The notes under the pieces were generated by a model, which searched no databases, had not been told where the DNA came from, and saw nothing but the letters and a program-made list of their open reading frames with translations. The position numbers were made by a program, and so were the translations under genes. 64,000 nt of DNA from DASSUW01 sp963835525 (lineage in GTDB: Bacteria > Actinomycetota > Thermoleophilia > Solirubrobacterales > Solirubrobacteraceae). The DNA is taken from contig CAWIFM010000003.1 of assembly GCA_963835525.1 (NCBI GenBank), forward strand, positions 372,001-436,000, read 5' to 3'. This document shows positions 19,490-27,250 of this stretch, piece by piece; position 1 is the first letter of the stretch; every line of letters begins with the position of its first letter.

Positions 19490-19768
19490 GTGAGCCTTGC
19501 CGTCTTCCAGAGCATCGGCCCTACCGAGCTCATCATCGTCCTCGTCATCGTGCTGGTGATCTTCGGGCCCAAGCGCCTGCCCGGCCTGGGGAAGTCGCTG
19601 GGATCGGGGATGAAGGAGTTCCGGGACTCGGTGACCGGCAAGGCCGATCGCGATTCCGACGAGGATTCCGACGACCGCAAGCAGGCCGACGCTGCACTCG
19701 GTCGCGCCGATGACGCGCCGCCGGTCGACGGCGAGGTCGTCGACGAGCGCGAGCGCACGCGCAGCTAG
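19490..19768 (+). CDS. tatA: Sec-independent protein translocase subunit TatA
   Basis: 92 residues. One N-terminal helix, GPTELIIVLVIVLVIFGPKR (residues about 9-28), followed by the amphipathic helix LPGLGKSLGSGMKEFRDSV and an acidic tail; this is the TatA/E layout that forms the Tat pore. GTG 19490 was chosen because GAAGGG lies 9 bases before it and the family begins just ahead of the helix; the frame is open to 19433 but without similarity. tatC follows after 23 bases. Confidence 0.93.
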   Translation: MSLAVFQSIGPTELIIVLVIVLVIFGPKRLPGLGKSLGSGMKEFRDSVTGKADRDSDEDSDDRKQADAALGRADDAPPVDGEVVDERERTRS

Positions 19769-19791
19769 AGCTCCGCGAGCCGCAACGGGCC

Positions 19792-20811
19792 ATGGCCACC
19801 GCACTGCGGCCGATCGCGCACGAGGATCGCCTCAGCCTCGTCGAGCACCTCGACGAGCTGCGGACGCGGATCATGATCTGCCTCGCCGCGTTCGTGGTCG
19901 CGTTCGGCTTCTGCTTCTGGCAGAACGACAAGATCCTGGAGATCCTCGACCGGCCGCTCGAGAAGTCGGCGTTCACCAAGGGCAGCGACGATCCGCTCGA
20001 GCGGACGGCGGCGTTCCAGCAGGCGCAGAAGCGGCTCTACCTGCAGTGGGAGGTGCTCGCGCGCGAGATGGCGCGGTCGGACGACCTGAGCCCGGCGCTG
20101 AAGGCGCGCTGGGCCGAGATGAGCGACCTGTCGCGCGCGACGGCGGCCGTGGCGCCCGACGCCACCGGCCGGCGCCCGGTCACGCTCGGCGTCGGCGAGC
20201 CGTTCACGGTCACCTTCCGCGTCGTCGGCTACGCGGCCATGCTGCTCTGCCTGCCGCTCCTGCTCTACCAGGCGTACGCGTTCATCCTGCCGGCGTTCTC
20301 ACCGCGCGAGCGGGAGGTCGCGCTGCCGCTGATGGCGATGGTGCCGTTCCTGTTCGTCGCCGGCGTGGTGTTCGCGTACTACCTCGTGCTGCCGAACGCC
20401 ATCAACTTCCTGCAGAACTTCAACGACGACAACTACGACATCCTGCTCCAGGCGCGGGACTTCTACAAGTTCTCGATCATGGTCCTGATGGTGATGGGGA
20501 TCCTCTTCCAGGTCCCGATCGGCATCCTGGCCATCACGCGCGTCGGAATCGTCACGCCGGCGCAGCTGCGCAAGAACCGCCGCTACGCCATCCTCGTGAT
20601 CGCGATCCTGGCCATGTTGATGCCCGGCCAGGACCCCGTGACCATGCTGATGATGATGGCCCCGCTCATCGTCCTCTTCGAGGGCTCTATCCTCTTGGCT
20701 GCCGGGCTTGACCGTCGCGCTGCGCGCGCCGCCGCCCGCGAAGAAGAAGCGGAGCTGGCGGTCACCGACGACGACGAGCTTCCGAACGACCCCGATCCTG
20801 AAGAAGACTGA
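19792..20811 (+). CDS. tatC: Sec-independent protein translocase subunit TatC, with an insertion after helix 1
   Basis: 339 residues, about 90 longer than usual TatC. LSLVEHLDELRTRI (residues about 14-27) is the signal-peptide-binding start. Helix 1 at 28-46 is followed by an extra soluble, mostly helical segment (about 55-130, KGSDDPLERTAAFQQAQKRL) before the FRVVGYAAMLLCLPLLLYQ helix; helices 3-6 follow to about 295. TatC recognises twin-arginine signals. A plausible client is the Rieske protein encoded upstream. The insertion faces outside in the usual topology; its role is unknown. Confidence 0.92.
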   Translation: MATALRPIAHEDRLSLVEHLDELRTRIMICLAAFVVAFGFCFWQNDKILEILDRPLEKSAFTKGSDDPLERTAAFQQAQKRLYLQWEVLAREMARSDDLSPALKARWAEMSDLSRATAAVAPDATGRRPVTLGVGEPFTVTFRVVGYAAMLLCLPLLLYQAYAFILPAFSPREREVALPLMAMVPFLFVAGVVFAYYLVLPNAINFLQNFNDDNYDILLQARDFYKFSIMVLMVMGILFQVPIGILAITRVGIVTPAQLRKNRRYAILVIAILAMLMPGQDPVTMLMMMAPLIVLFEGSILLAAGLDRRAARAAAREEEAELAVTDDDELPNDPDPEED

Positions 20812-20814
20812 ACC

Positions 20815-21561
20815 ATGCTGTTCGACCTCAGAGGCTCCGGCCGCCGCACGACCGTCAAGGCGGTCTATCTCACCCTCGCGCTGCTCATGGGCGGCGGTCT
20901 CGTGCTGTTCGGGATCGGCGGTGACGTCTCCGGCGGCCTCGTCGACGCGCTGACCGAGAACAACGGCAGCACCACGACCAACGACAGCACCTTCCGCAGG
21001 CGGGCCGACGAGGCTACGCGCGCGGCCCAGGCCGACCCGCAGAACGCGGCCGTCTGGGCCGAGGTCGCCCGCACGCGCTACCAGTACGCGGGCGCCGGCG
21101 ACTTCCTCGACCGCAACACCGGCGAGTTCACCGCCGAGGGCAAGGCGCAGCTCCAGCAGGCCGCGACCGCGTGGGAGAAGCACCTCGAGCTGGCCAAGAA
21201 CAAGCCCGACGACCGCGTGGCGACGCTCATGGTCCAGGCGTACAGCCAGGCGGGCCTCAACGAGCCGGAGAAGGCCGTCGCGGCACAGGAGATCATCACC
21301 GAGGAACGCCCGAAGGATTCGACCTTCGCGACCCTCGCCGTCCTCGCCTACCAGGCCGGCCAGACCCGCAAGGGAGACCTCGCCACCAAGGAAGCCCTCG
21401 CCCTCGCCGACGAGGACGACCGCGAGACGCTGAAGTCCGAGCTCGACCAGGCGAAGCAGCAGAGCCTCGCCTCTCAGATCCAGGACGCGACCGAGTCGCC
21501 GGCGGCTACCGCGACCCCTGAGGGCAAGAAGAAGAAGCAGAACAACTCGGGCGATAACTAG
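20815..21561 (+). CDS. Membrane-anchored TPR-like protein
   Basis: 248 residues: short cytoplasmic N terminus, one helix (about 16-36, VYLTLALLMGGGLVLFGIGG), a Thr/Asn-rich linker, then helical repeats (about 60-215) resembling tetratricopeptide repeats (NAAVWAEVARTRYQYAG, RVATLMVQAYSQAGLNEPEKA, FATLAVLAYQAGQTRKGDLA) and a lysine-rich tail. It follows tatC by 3 bases and is probably co-transcribed. Possibly a scaffold for envelope protein assembly; no specific function assigned. Confidence 0.75.
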   Translation: MLFDLRGSGRRTTVKAVYLTLALLMGGGLVLFGIGGDVSGGLVDALTENNGSTTTNDSTFRRRADEATRAAQADPQNAAVWAEVARTRYQYAGAGDFLDRNTGEFTAEGKAQLQQAATAWEKHLELAKNKPDDRVATLMVQAYSQAGLNEPEKAVAAQEIITEERPKDSTFATLAVLAYQAGQTRKGDLATKEALALADEDDRETLKSELDQAKQQSLASQIQDATESPAATATPEGKKKKQNNSGDN

Positions 21562-21598
21562 CCCTCGACCGTCGCTAGAGTGTTGCGTCGCTCTACGC

Positions 21599-21671
21599 GC
21601 CCCTGTAGCTCAACTGGCAGAGCAGCGGACTCTTAATCCGAAGGTTCCAGGTTCGATTCCTGGCGGGGGCA
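21599..21671 (+). tRNA. tRNA-Lys (anticodon CTT)
   Basis: 73 nt cloverleaf. Acceptor GCCCCTG pairs with CGGGGGC (one T-G pair), discriminator A. The anticodon loop CTCTTAA gives CTT, reading AAG. T arm GGTTCGATTCC. No CCA encoded. The antisense strand of this tRNA serves as the last codons and the stop of the convergent MMPL gene. Confidence 0.95.
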
Positions 21672-23730
21672 CTTCACCCTTCCACCGCCGGCGCACGCGC
21701 ACGGGACGGGCGGCGCGCTCCGGTAGCACCCGACCGAGCCAGCGCGGCAGCCACCAGTTCGCGTCGCCGAGCATCTGCATGATCGCCGGGACGAGGACGA
21801 GCCGGATGATCGTGGCGTCGACGAGGATCGCGGTGGCCAGCCCGAGGCCGAACATCTTGACCCGCGGGTCCTCGTCGAAGACGAAGCCGCCGAAGACGGC
21901 GATCATGATCAGGGCGGCCGCGGTGATGACGCGGGCCGTGCGGGCGATGCCGTGGGTCACCGCGGCGTGGTTGTCGCCCGTGCGGAGGTAGTGCTCGCGG
22001 ACGCGTGAGAGCAGGAAGACCTCGTAGTCCATCGAGAGCCCGAACAGGACGGCGAACATGAAGACCGGGATGAACGGGATGATCGGGAGGGTCGAGTCGA
22101 GGCCGATCAGGTCGGCCGCCCAGCCCCATTGGAAGACGACGACGAGGACGCCGTAGGCCGCTCCGACGCCGAGCAAATTCAACACCGCAGCCTTGAGCGG
22201 CACGAGGATCGAGCGGAAGACGACCGTCAAGAGCAGGAACGACAGCAGGACGACGGCGCCGAGGAAGTAGGGCAGCCGCTCCTCGAGGCGGTCGCCGATG
22301 TCGGCCCAGTCCGCGGTGTTGCCGCCGATGTGCGCGTCGACCGTCGCGCGCAGGCGCTGGATCGTGGCGAACGTCGCGTCGTCCTGCGGAGCCGTCGTGG
22401 GGTAGGCGAGGAGCGTGGCCACGGCGCCCCGCGCCTCGGGCGGCGCGACGGAGGCGATGCCCGGATCGGCCGCCACTTCCGCCCGCACGCTCTCCACCGA
22501 AGCCGCGTCGGCGACGACGACCAGCGGGCCGTTGATCCCCGGGCCGAAGCCCTGGGCGACGAGGTCGTAGGCGCGGCGCTCGGTGCGGGTGGTCGGGAGG
22601 TTGCTGTCGTCCGGGGTTCCCAGGCGAAGGTCGAGCGCCGGCAGAGCGAGCGCGACCAGGAGCGCCGTGCCGGCGATCGCGTACACCAGAGCGTGGCGCG
22701 AGACGTGATCGCCCCAGCGCAGCCAGCGCGCGCCCGAGTGCGCCCGCCGCCCGCCGATCCGCGGCCCGGCGATGGCGAGGAAGGCCGGGAGCAGGGTGAT
22801 CGAGGCGAGGACCATGATCAGGACGACGGTCGAGATGCCGACGGCCGCCGCGGTCAGGAACGGGATCCCCGCGACGATCAGCCCGAGGATCGCGATGACG
22901 ACGGTGCCGCCTGCGAAGACGACGGCTCGTCCCGCGGTCGCGACAGACCGTGCCGCGGCCTCAGAGACCGCCATTCCCTCCGCGAGGTGCTCGCGATGCC
23001 GGGTCACCGTCAGCAGGGCGTAGTCGATGCCGACGCCGAGGCCGATCATGCTCGCGATCTGCGGCGCGAAGGCGGGGATCGGGATCACGTATGCGATGAG
23101 CGACATCGAGCTGATCCCGAGCACGAGCCCGAATATCGCCATCCCGATCGGCAGGCCCATCGCGATCACCGACCCGAACGCGACGAGCAGGATGACCACC
23201 GCGGCGACGATGCCGATCAGCTCGCTGATCCCGGCCTTGGACTCCTCGAAGGCGAAGAACAGGTCGCCGCCGAGCTCGATCTGCAGCGGCGACCCGGCGC
23301 GCTGCTCGGCGGCATACGCCTTCAGGCGCTCGAGGTCGGCGGGGCTCAGCTTCTCGAGGATCGGATACTGGACGCGGATGACGGCCACGCGGCCGTCGGG
23401 TGAGACCTGGCGCTGGGCGTCGAGCACGTTCGGCAGGGCGGCGACGCCCGCCGAAAGCTTGTCCAGAGCGGCCGAACGCAGCTCCGCGTCGGCGTCCCGC
23501 GGCGTGACGACCACCTGCGCGGTGATGCCCGCACGCTCGGACCCCGCCTCGCCGAGCATGGCGCGGGCCTGCGCGGAGTCGGCTCCGGGCACGTCCATCG
23601 TGTCCTCCAGATCGCGGCCGAATCCCGCCGAGGCGGAGACCACGAGCACGGCGACGGCGAGCCACGCACCGACCGTGGCGTATGGGCGGCGGGCCGCGAG
23701 GCGGCCGAGGCGATACAGGGCGGAGGACAT
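21610..23730 (-). CDS. MMPL/RND-family transporter; C terminus runs into tRNA-Lys
   Basis: 706 residues, MMPL-type exporter with two similar halves of one plus five helices and two external loops (about 40-195, 385-535). Signature segments are GLGVGIDYALLTVTRHREHL and LFGLSMDYEVFLLSRVREHY. Such proteins export lipids or hydrophobic compounds using proton flow. ATG 23730 fits the family start MSSALYRLGRLAARRPY. The gene has no stop of its own before tRNA-Lys, so the last ~20 residues are read antisense through the tRNA and end at its TGA complement. The true stop may have been lost or the C terminus extended. Confidence 0.88.
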   Translation of the reverse strand: MSSALYRLGRLAARRPYATVGAWLAVAVLVVSASAGFGRDLEDTMDVPGADSAQARAMLGEAGSERAGITAQVVVTPRDADAELRSAALDKLSAGVAALPNVLDAQRQVSPDGRVAVIRVQYPILEKLSPADLERLKAYAAEQRAGSPLQIELGGDLFFAFEESKAGISELIGIVAAVVILLVAFGSVIAMGLPIGMAIFGLVLGISSMSLIAYVIPIPAFAPQIASMIGLGVGIDYALLTVTRHREHLAEGMAVSEAAARSVATAGRAVVFAGGTVVIAILGLIVAGIPFLTAAAVGISTVVLIMVLASITLLPAFLAIAGPRIGGRRAHSGARWLRWGDHVSRHALVYAIAGTALLVALALPALDLRLGTPDDSNLPTTRTERRAYDLVAQGFGPGINGPLVVVADAASVESVRAEVAADPGIASVAPPEARGAVATLLAYPTTAPQDDATFATIQRLRATVDAHIGGNTADWADIGDRLEERLPYFLGAVVLLSFLLLTVVFRSILVPLKAAVLNLLGVGAAYGVLVVVFQWGWAADLIGLDSTLPIIPFIPVFMFAVLFGLSMDYEVFLLSRVREHYLRTGDNHAAVTHGIARTARVITAAALIMIAVFGGFVFDEDPRVKMFGLGLATAILVDATIIRLVLVPAIMQMLGDANWWLPRWLGRVLPERAARPVRVRRRWKGEVPPPGIEPGTFGLRVRCSAS

Positions 23731-23864
23731 GACGCCGATCGTCGCGGCGCGCGGCCGCCGTGAACATCGGGCGAAGGAACACACTTCCCTCGGCCGTATG
23801 GCCGATGCCAGGTCCGCACTTCCGGCCGATGGCGCGACCCGCTCCGCCGGTCTACGGTGACCAC

Positions 23865-24995
23865 GTGAGCAGCGCCGTCCACTCCTTCCTGGCCGAGCCC
23901 CGGGCTCCCGATCCGCCCGCCCGGGTCTGGTGGGACTGGCTGCTGCTGGCCGTGATCGCGACCTCCGCGGTCCTCGAGACGATCTTCCGGACCGACCTCA
24001 TGTGGCGGCCCGCGGGCCTCGTCGTGTGCGTGGGCTTGTCGGTCGCGCTCCTCTGGCGCCGCACGCACCCGCTGACCGTGACCGTGATCGCGTTCGGCGG
24101 CACCACGCTGCTCGACACGGCCTCGGGCCTGTTCGCCGACGACCCGATGGCGATCCTGGCCACCACCGCGTGGGTGCTCATGCTCCCGTACGCGCTGCTG
24201 CGCTGGGGCTCGGGGCGCGACGCGGCGATCGGGATGGGGTACATCCTCGGCCTCAACGTCGCCCCGGAGATCGTCGCCGGCACGTTCGCCGACCTGATCG
24301 TCGGCTTCGCGTTCTTCCTGCTCGCTGCGGCGCTCGGCGCCGCCATCCGCTACCGGACCGGATCCCGGCTGCGAGAGCGCGACCAGGTCAGGCTGCGCGA
24401 GCGCGAGCAGCTCGCCCGGGAGCTGCACGACACGGTCGCCCACCACGTGTCGGCCATCGCGATCCGCGCCCAGGCCGGCCGCACGCTCGCCGGCACGCAG
24501 CCCACGGCCGCCGTCGAGGCGCTCGCTGTCATCGAGGAGGCGGCGTCGCGCGCGCTCACGGAGCTGCGCGCCATCGTCAGGACGCTACGCGACGGCGACG
24601 ATGCCGACCTCGCGCCACAGGGTGGCGTCGCCGACATCGCCCGGCTCGCCGCGGCTGCCGACGGTCCGCGCGTGGACTTCGAGCTCGTGGGCGACCTCGA
24701 CGGCCTGCGGCCGATGGTCGCTGCCGCCGTCTACCGGATCGCCCAGGAGTCGATCACCAACGCGGTCCGGCACGCGCGCCACGCCACTCGGATCGACATC
24801 CGCGTCATCGGCGAGCAGGACAGCGTGCTCGTCGTCGTGCTCGACGACGGCGAGCCGGCCGCCGCGGCCGCGCCGGGATACGGCGTCGCGGGCATGACCG
24901 AGCGCGCGGCTCTGCTGGGCGGCACGCTCGAGGCCGGCCCGAGCCCCGGGGGCGGCTGGCTGGTCACGGCGACGCTGCCGAGGAACGGCGCGTGA
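23865..24995 (+). CDS. Two-component sensor histidine kinase (NarL-type partner, HisKA_3)
   Basis: 376 residues. Four to five helices (about 20-165) form a membrane sensor without a large external loop. A DHp helix with the phospho-acceptor histidine follows in ARELHDTVAHHVSAIAIRAQ (H near 188), then the ATPase domain with QESITNAVRHARHAT and GYGVAGMTERAALLGG. This is the kinase class paired with NarL/LuxR response regulators, and its partner follows with GTGA overlap. TACGGT lies 6 bases before the GTG, so transcription is probably leaderless. The signal is unknown; the divergent MMPL exporter is a candidate target. Confidence 0.9.
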   Translation: MSSAVHSFLAEPRAPDPPARVWWDWLLLAVIATSAVLETIFRTDLMWRPAGLVVCVGLSVALLWRRTHPLTVTVIAFGGTTLLDTASGLFADDPMAILATTAWVLMLPYALLRWGSGRDAAIGMGYILGLNVAPEIVAGTFADLIVGFAFFLLAAALGAAIRYRTGSRLRERDQVRLREREQLARELHDTVAHHVSAIAIRAQAGRTLAGTQPTAAVEALAVIEEAASRALTELRAIVRTLRDGDDADLAPQGGVADIARLAAAADGPRVDFELVGDLDGLRPMVAAAVYRIAQESITNAVRHARHATRIDIRVIGEQDSVLVVVLDDGEPAAAAAPGYGVAGMTERAALLGGTLEAGPSPGGGWLVTATLPRNGA

Positions 24996-25646
24996 TCCGC
25001 GTCCTTCTCGCCGACGACCAGGAGATCGTCCGCACCGGGCTGAAGATGATCCTCGACGCCCAGCCTGGCATCGAGGTCGTCGGCGAGGCCGCCGACGGCA
25101 GCGAGGCGGTCGCCCTGGCTCGCTCGGCTCAAGCCCGACGTCTGCCTGTTCGACGTCCGCATGCCCGAGCTCGACGGCATCGAGGCGACGCGCCGGCTCG
25201 CCGGCCCGGACGTCGCGGATCCGCTCGCGGTCGTGGTCATCACGACGTTCGATCTCGACGAGTACGTTCACGGTGCCCTCAAGGCCGGCGCCCGCGGCTT
25301 CCTGCTCAAGGACGCCGGCCCCGACCTGCTCACCCAGGCGATCAAGTCGGCCGCCAACGGCGACGCCCTGATCGCCCCGAGCGTGACCGCCCGTCTGCTC
25401 GCCGCGTTCTCCGACGCGCCGTCGTCGGCGCCGCCCGCCCAGCCGAGCGAGCCGTTGACCGCCCGCGAAGAGGACGTCCTGATCAGGGTCGCGCGCGGCC
25501 GGACCAACGCCGAGATCGCCGACGAGCTGTACATCAGCCTCAGCACGACCAAGACGCACCTCGCCAGCCTGATGGGCAAGCTCGGCGCCCGCAACCGGGT
25601 CGAGCTGGCGATGTGGGCCTACGAGACGGACCGCATGAAACACTGA
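24992..25646 (+). CDS. NarL/LuxR-family response regulator, interrupted by one extra base
   Basis: Receiver domain begins VIRVLLADDQEIVRTGLKMIL. The phospho-acceptor aspartate lies in DVCLFDVRMPELDG, and an LuxR-type helix-turn-helix follows (LTAREEDVLIRVARGRTNAEIADELYIS split near residues 155-185). One extra G at 25126-25127 (CTCGGCTC for expected CTCGCTC) shifts the frame; without it the protein is 217 residues and all motifs are continuous. Partner of the kinase upstream (GTGA overlap). Most likely a sequence error, since both halves are well preserved. Confidence 0.85.
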
Positions 25647-25651
25647 AGTCC

Positions 25652-26380
25652 GTGGCGGAAGAGGGGTACTTCGGCGAGGACATCGCCGCGCGGTACGACC
25701 AGCACTCGGGGCAGATGTTCGATCCGGCCGTCGTCGGCCCGGCGGTGGAGACGCTCGCGGAGCTCGCCGGCGACGGCGCCGCGCTGGAGTTCGCGATCGG
25801 GACCGGGCGGATCGCGGTGCCGCTCTCCGAACGAGTCCGGGTCGCCGGCATGGACAACTCGGAGGCGATGCTGGATCGCCTGCGCGAGAAGCCCGGCGCC
25901 GACAGGATCGAGGCCGTCGTCGGGGACATGGCGGCCACGCGAGTCGCCGGCGAGTTCTCGCTCGTCTACCTCGTGTTCAACACGATCTTCAACCTGGTCA
26001 CGCAGGACGGCCAGGTGGCGTGCTTCGAGAACGCCGCCGCGCATCTGCGATCCGGCGGGCGGTTCGTGGTCGAGGCGCGCGTGCCGGAGCTGCAGCGGCT
26101 GCCGCTCGGCCAGACCGTGCTGCCGTGGCGCGCCGACCCCGACGGAATGTCCTACTACGTCTACGACACGGTCACGCAACACCTCAGCGGCCGGCACTAC
26201 GAGTTCGACGACGGCCGGGTCGTGTCGAACCCGATCGAGATGCGCTACGTGTGGCCCGCAGAGCTCGACCTGATGGCTCGCCTGGCCGGCATGCAATTGC
26301 AGGACCGGTGGGCGGGCTGGCGCCGCGAGCCGTTCACGGCGCTCAGCCCCTCCCACGTGTCGGTCTACGTCAAGCTCTGA
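25652..26380 (+). CDS. Class I SAM-dependent methyltransferase
   Basis: 242 residues. Rossmann methyltransferase with ALEFAIGTGRIAVPLSERV as the SAM loop (about 42-60), MDNSEAMLDRLREKPG and VVGDMAATRVAGEFSLVYLVFN. The C terminus carries a small beta-rich half (QHLSGRHYEFDDGRVV) seen in small-molecule methyltransferases. Substrate unknown. GTG 25652 lies 5 bases after the response regulator stop, so it may belong to that operon. The 3' end overlaps the convergent SRPBCC gene by 16 bases. Confidence 0.82.
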   Translation: MAEEGYFGEDIAARYDQHSGQMFDPAVVGPAVETLAELAGDGAALEFAIGTGRIAVPLSERVRVAGMDNSEAMLDRLREKPGADRIEAVVGDMAATRVAGEFSLVYLVFNTIFNLVTQDGQVACFENAAAHLRSGGRFVVEARVPELQRLPLGQTVLPWRADPDGMSYYVYDTVTQHLSGRHYEFDDGRVVSNPIEMRYVWPAELDLMARLAGMQLQDRWAGWRREPFTALSPSHVSVYVKL

Positions 26381-26865
26381 AGGAGCTCGTCGAGGATCTC
26401 CATCTGCTCCTGCAGGCCGACCTCCATGCCGGAGTTCACGATCACGTCGCGGACCTCCTTCGAGGGCGCCTGCACGAGCAGCTCGAGCAGGGTGCCGCCG
26501 TCGACCTCGGTGAAGGTGATGACGTTCAGCACGTCCTCCTCGGCCGGCGGCGCGCCCTCGTAGACCTCGGTGGTCACGATCCGCTCGTTCGGCACGATCT
26601 CGCGGTACTCGCCGTGGAAGGCGACCTCGAACTCGCCGTGGGCGAGCATCACGTAGCGCCACGTGCCGCCGACGCGCAGGTCGATGTCCACGACCTGCAT
26701 CTCGCCGCGGCGGCCGGCCCACCATTGCCGGACGATCTCGGGCGTCGTCCAGGCCTTGTAGAGCAGCTCACGCGGCGCGTCGAACTCGCGCGTGATGAGG
26801 ATCTGCTCGTCGGTGGGGAGGGTGACCTTCGCCGAGCCGCTACTCGTCATCTCCGACATCTCCAT
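26365..26865 (-). CDS. SRPBCC (AHSA1-type START-like) protein
   Basis: 166 residues. AHSA1/START-like fold: TREFDAPRELLYKAWTTPE (about 25-43), WWAGRRGEMQVVDIDLRVGG, GTWRYVM and a C-terminal helix. Proteins of this type bind hydrophobic ligands and are very often encoded beside an ArsR regulator, as here: it overlaps the upstream ArsR gene by 26 bases. The ligand is unknown. Confidence 0.87.
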   Translation of the reverse strand: MEMSEMTSSGSAKVTLPTDEQILITREFDAPRELLYKAWTTPEIVRQWWAGRRGEMQVVDIDLRVGGTWRYVMLAHGEFEVAFHGEYREIVPNERIVTTEVYEGAPPAEEDVLNVITFTEVDGGTLLELLVQAPSKEVRDVIVNSGMEVGLQEQMEILDELLQSLT

Positions 26866-27196
26866 CGTCCTTTCGCTTGAGCTCTTCCAGTACGACGTCC
26901 AGCTGGTCGAACCGCTCCGACCACGAACGCTCGTAGTTCTTCACCCAGTCGTGGATGGGCTTGAGCGCGTGGCCGTTGAGCCGGTACAGGCGCTGCCGTC
27001 CCTCGTCTCGCACGTCCACCGCACCCACCTCTCGCAACACCCGCAGGTGCTTGGAGACCTGCGGCTGGGCCAGGCCGAGCTGCCGCACCAGGTCGTTGAC
27101 GGGGCGCTCCCCGCCGGCGAGGACGTCGAGGATCTGCCGTCGCCGGGGCTCGGCCACCGCGTTGAACGCATCCGCTGTGGTCGCTGCTCGTGCCAT
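26840..27196 (-). CDS. ArsR-family winged-helix transcriptional regulator
   Basis: 118 residues. Winged helix with FNAVAEPRRRQILDVLAGGE (about 11-30), recognition helix QPQVSKHLRVLREVGAVDV and wing EGRQRLYRLNGHALKP. No metal-binding cysteines (no ELCVCDL-like motif), so not a classical metal sensor; this subgroup pairs with SRPBCC proteins. ATG 27196 is 7 bases from a TATGAT -10 box, so the mRNA is leaderless. A near-perfect palindrome covers the promoter, suggesting autorepression of the ArsR-SRPBCC operon. Confidence 0.9.
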   Translation of the reverse strand: MARAATTADAFNAVAEPRRRQILDVLAGGERPVNDLVRQLGLAQPQVSKHLRVLREVGAVDVRDEGRQRLYRLNGHALKPIHDWVKNYERSWSERFDQLDVVLEELKRKDDGDVGDDE

Positions 27197-27231
27197 GGCG
27201 ACCATCATATGCTGATATCGGCATATGTCAA
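27197..27231 (-). promoter_or_regulatory. Promoter and operator of the ArsR-SRPBCC operon
   Basis: Reading on the minus strand: -35 TTGACA (27231-27226), 16-base spacer, -10 TATGAT (27209-27204), then 7 bases to the ATG at 27196. A 22-base inverted repeat (27206-27227) with outer arms CATATG and core GATATC, differing from perfect symmetry at one pair, overlaps the whole spacer and both boxes. Binding of the ArsR dimer there would block polymerase. This is one of the few A/T-rich spots in the region. Confidence 0.8.
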
Positions 27232-27250
27232 GGTCTCGTAGGATCAGACC

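Noticed and set aside
24992..25160. Programmed frameshifting in the response regulator
   Set aside because: There is no slippery heptamer or downstream stem at the shift, and the same lesion type occurs in four unrelated genes, so an error is the simpler explanation.
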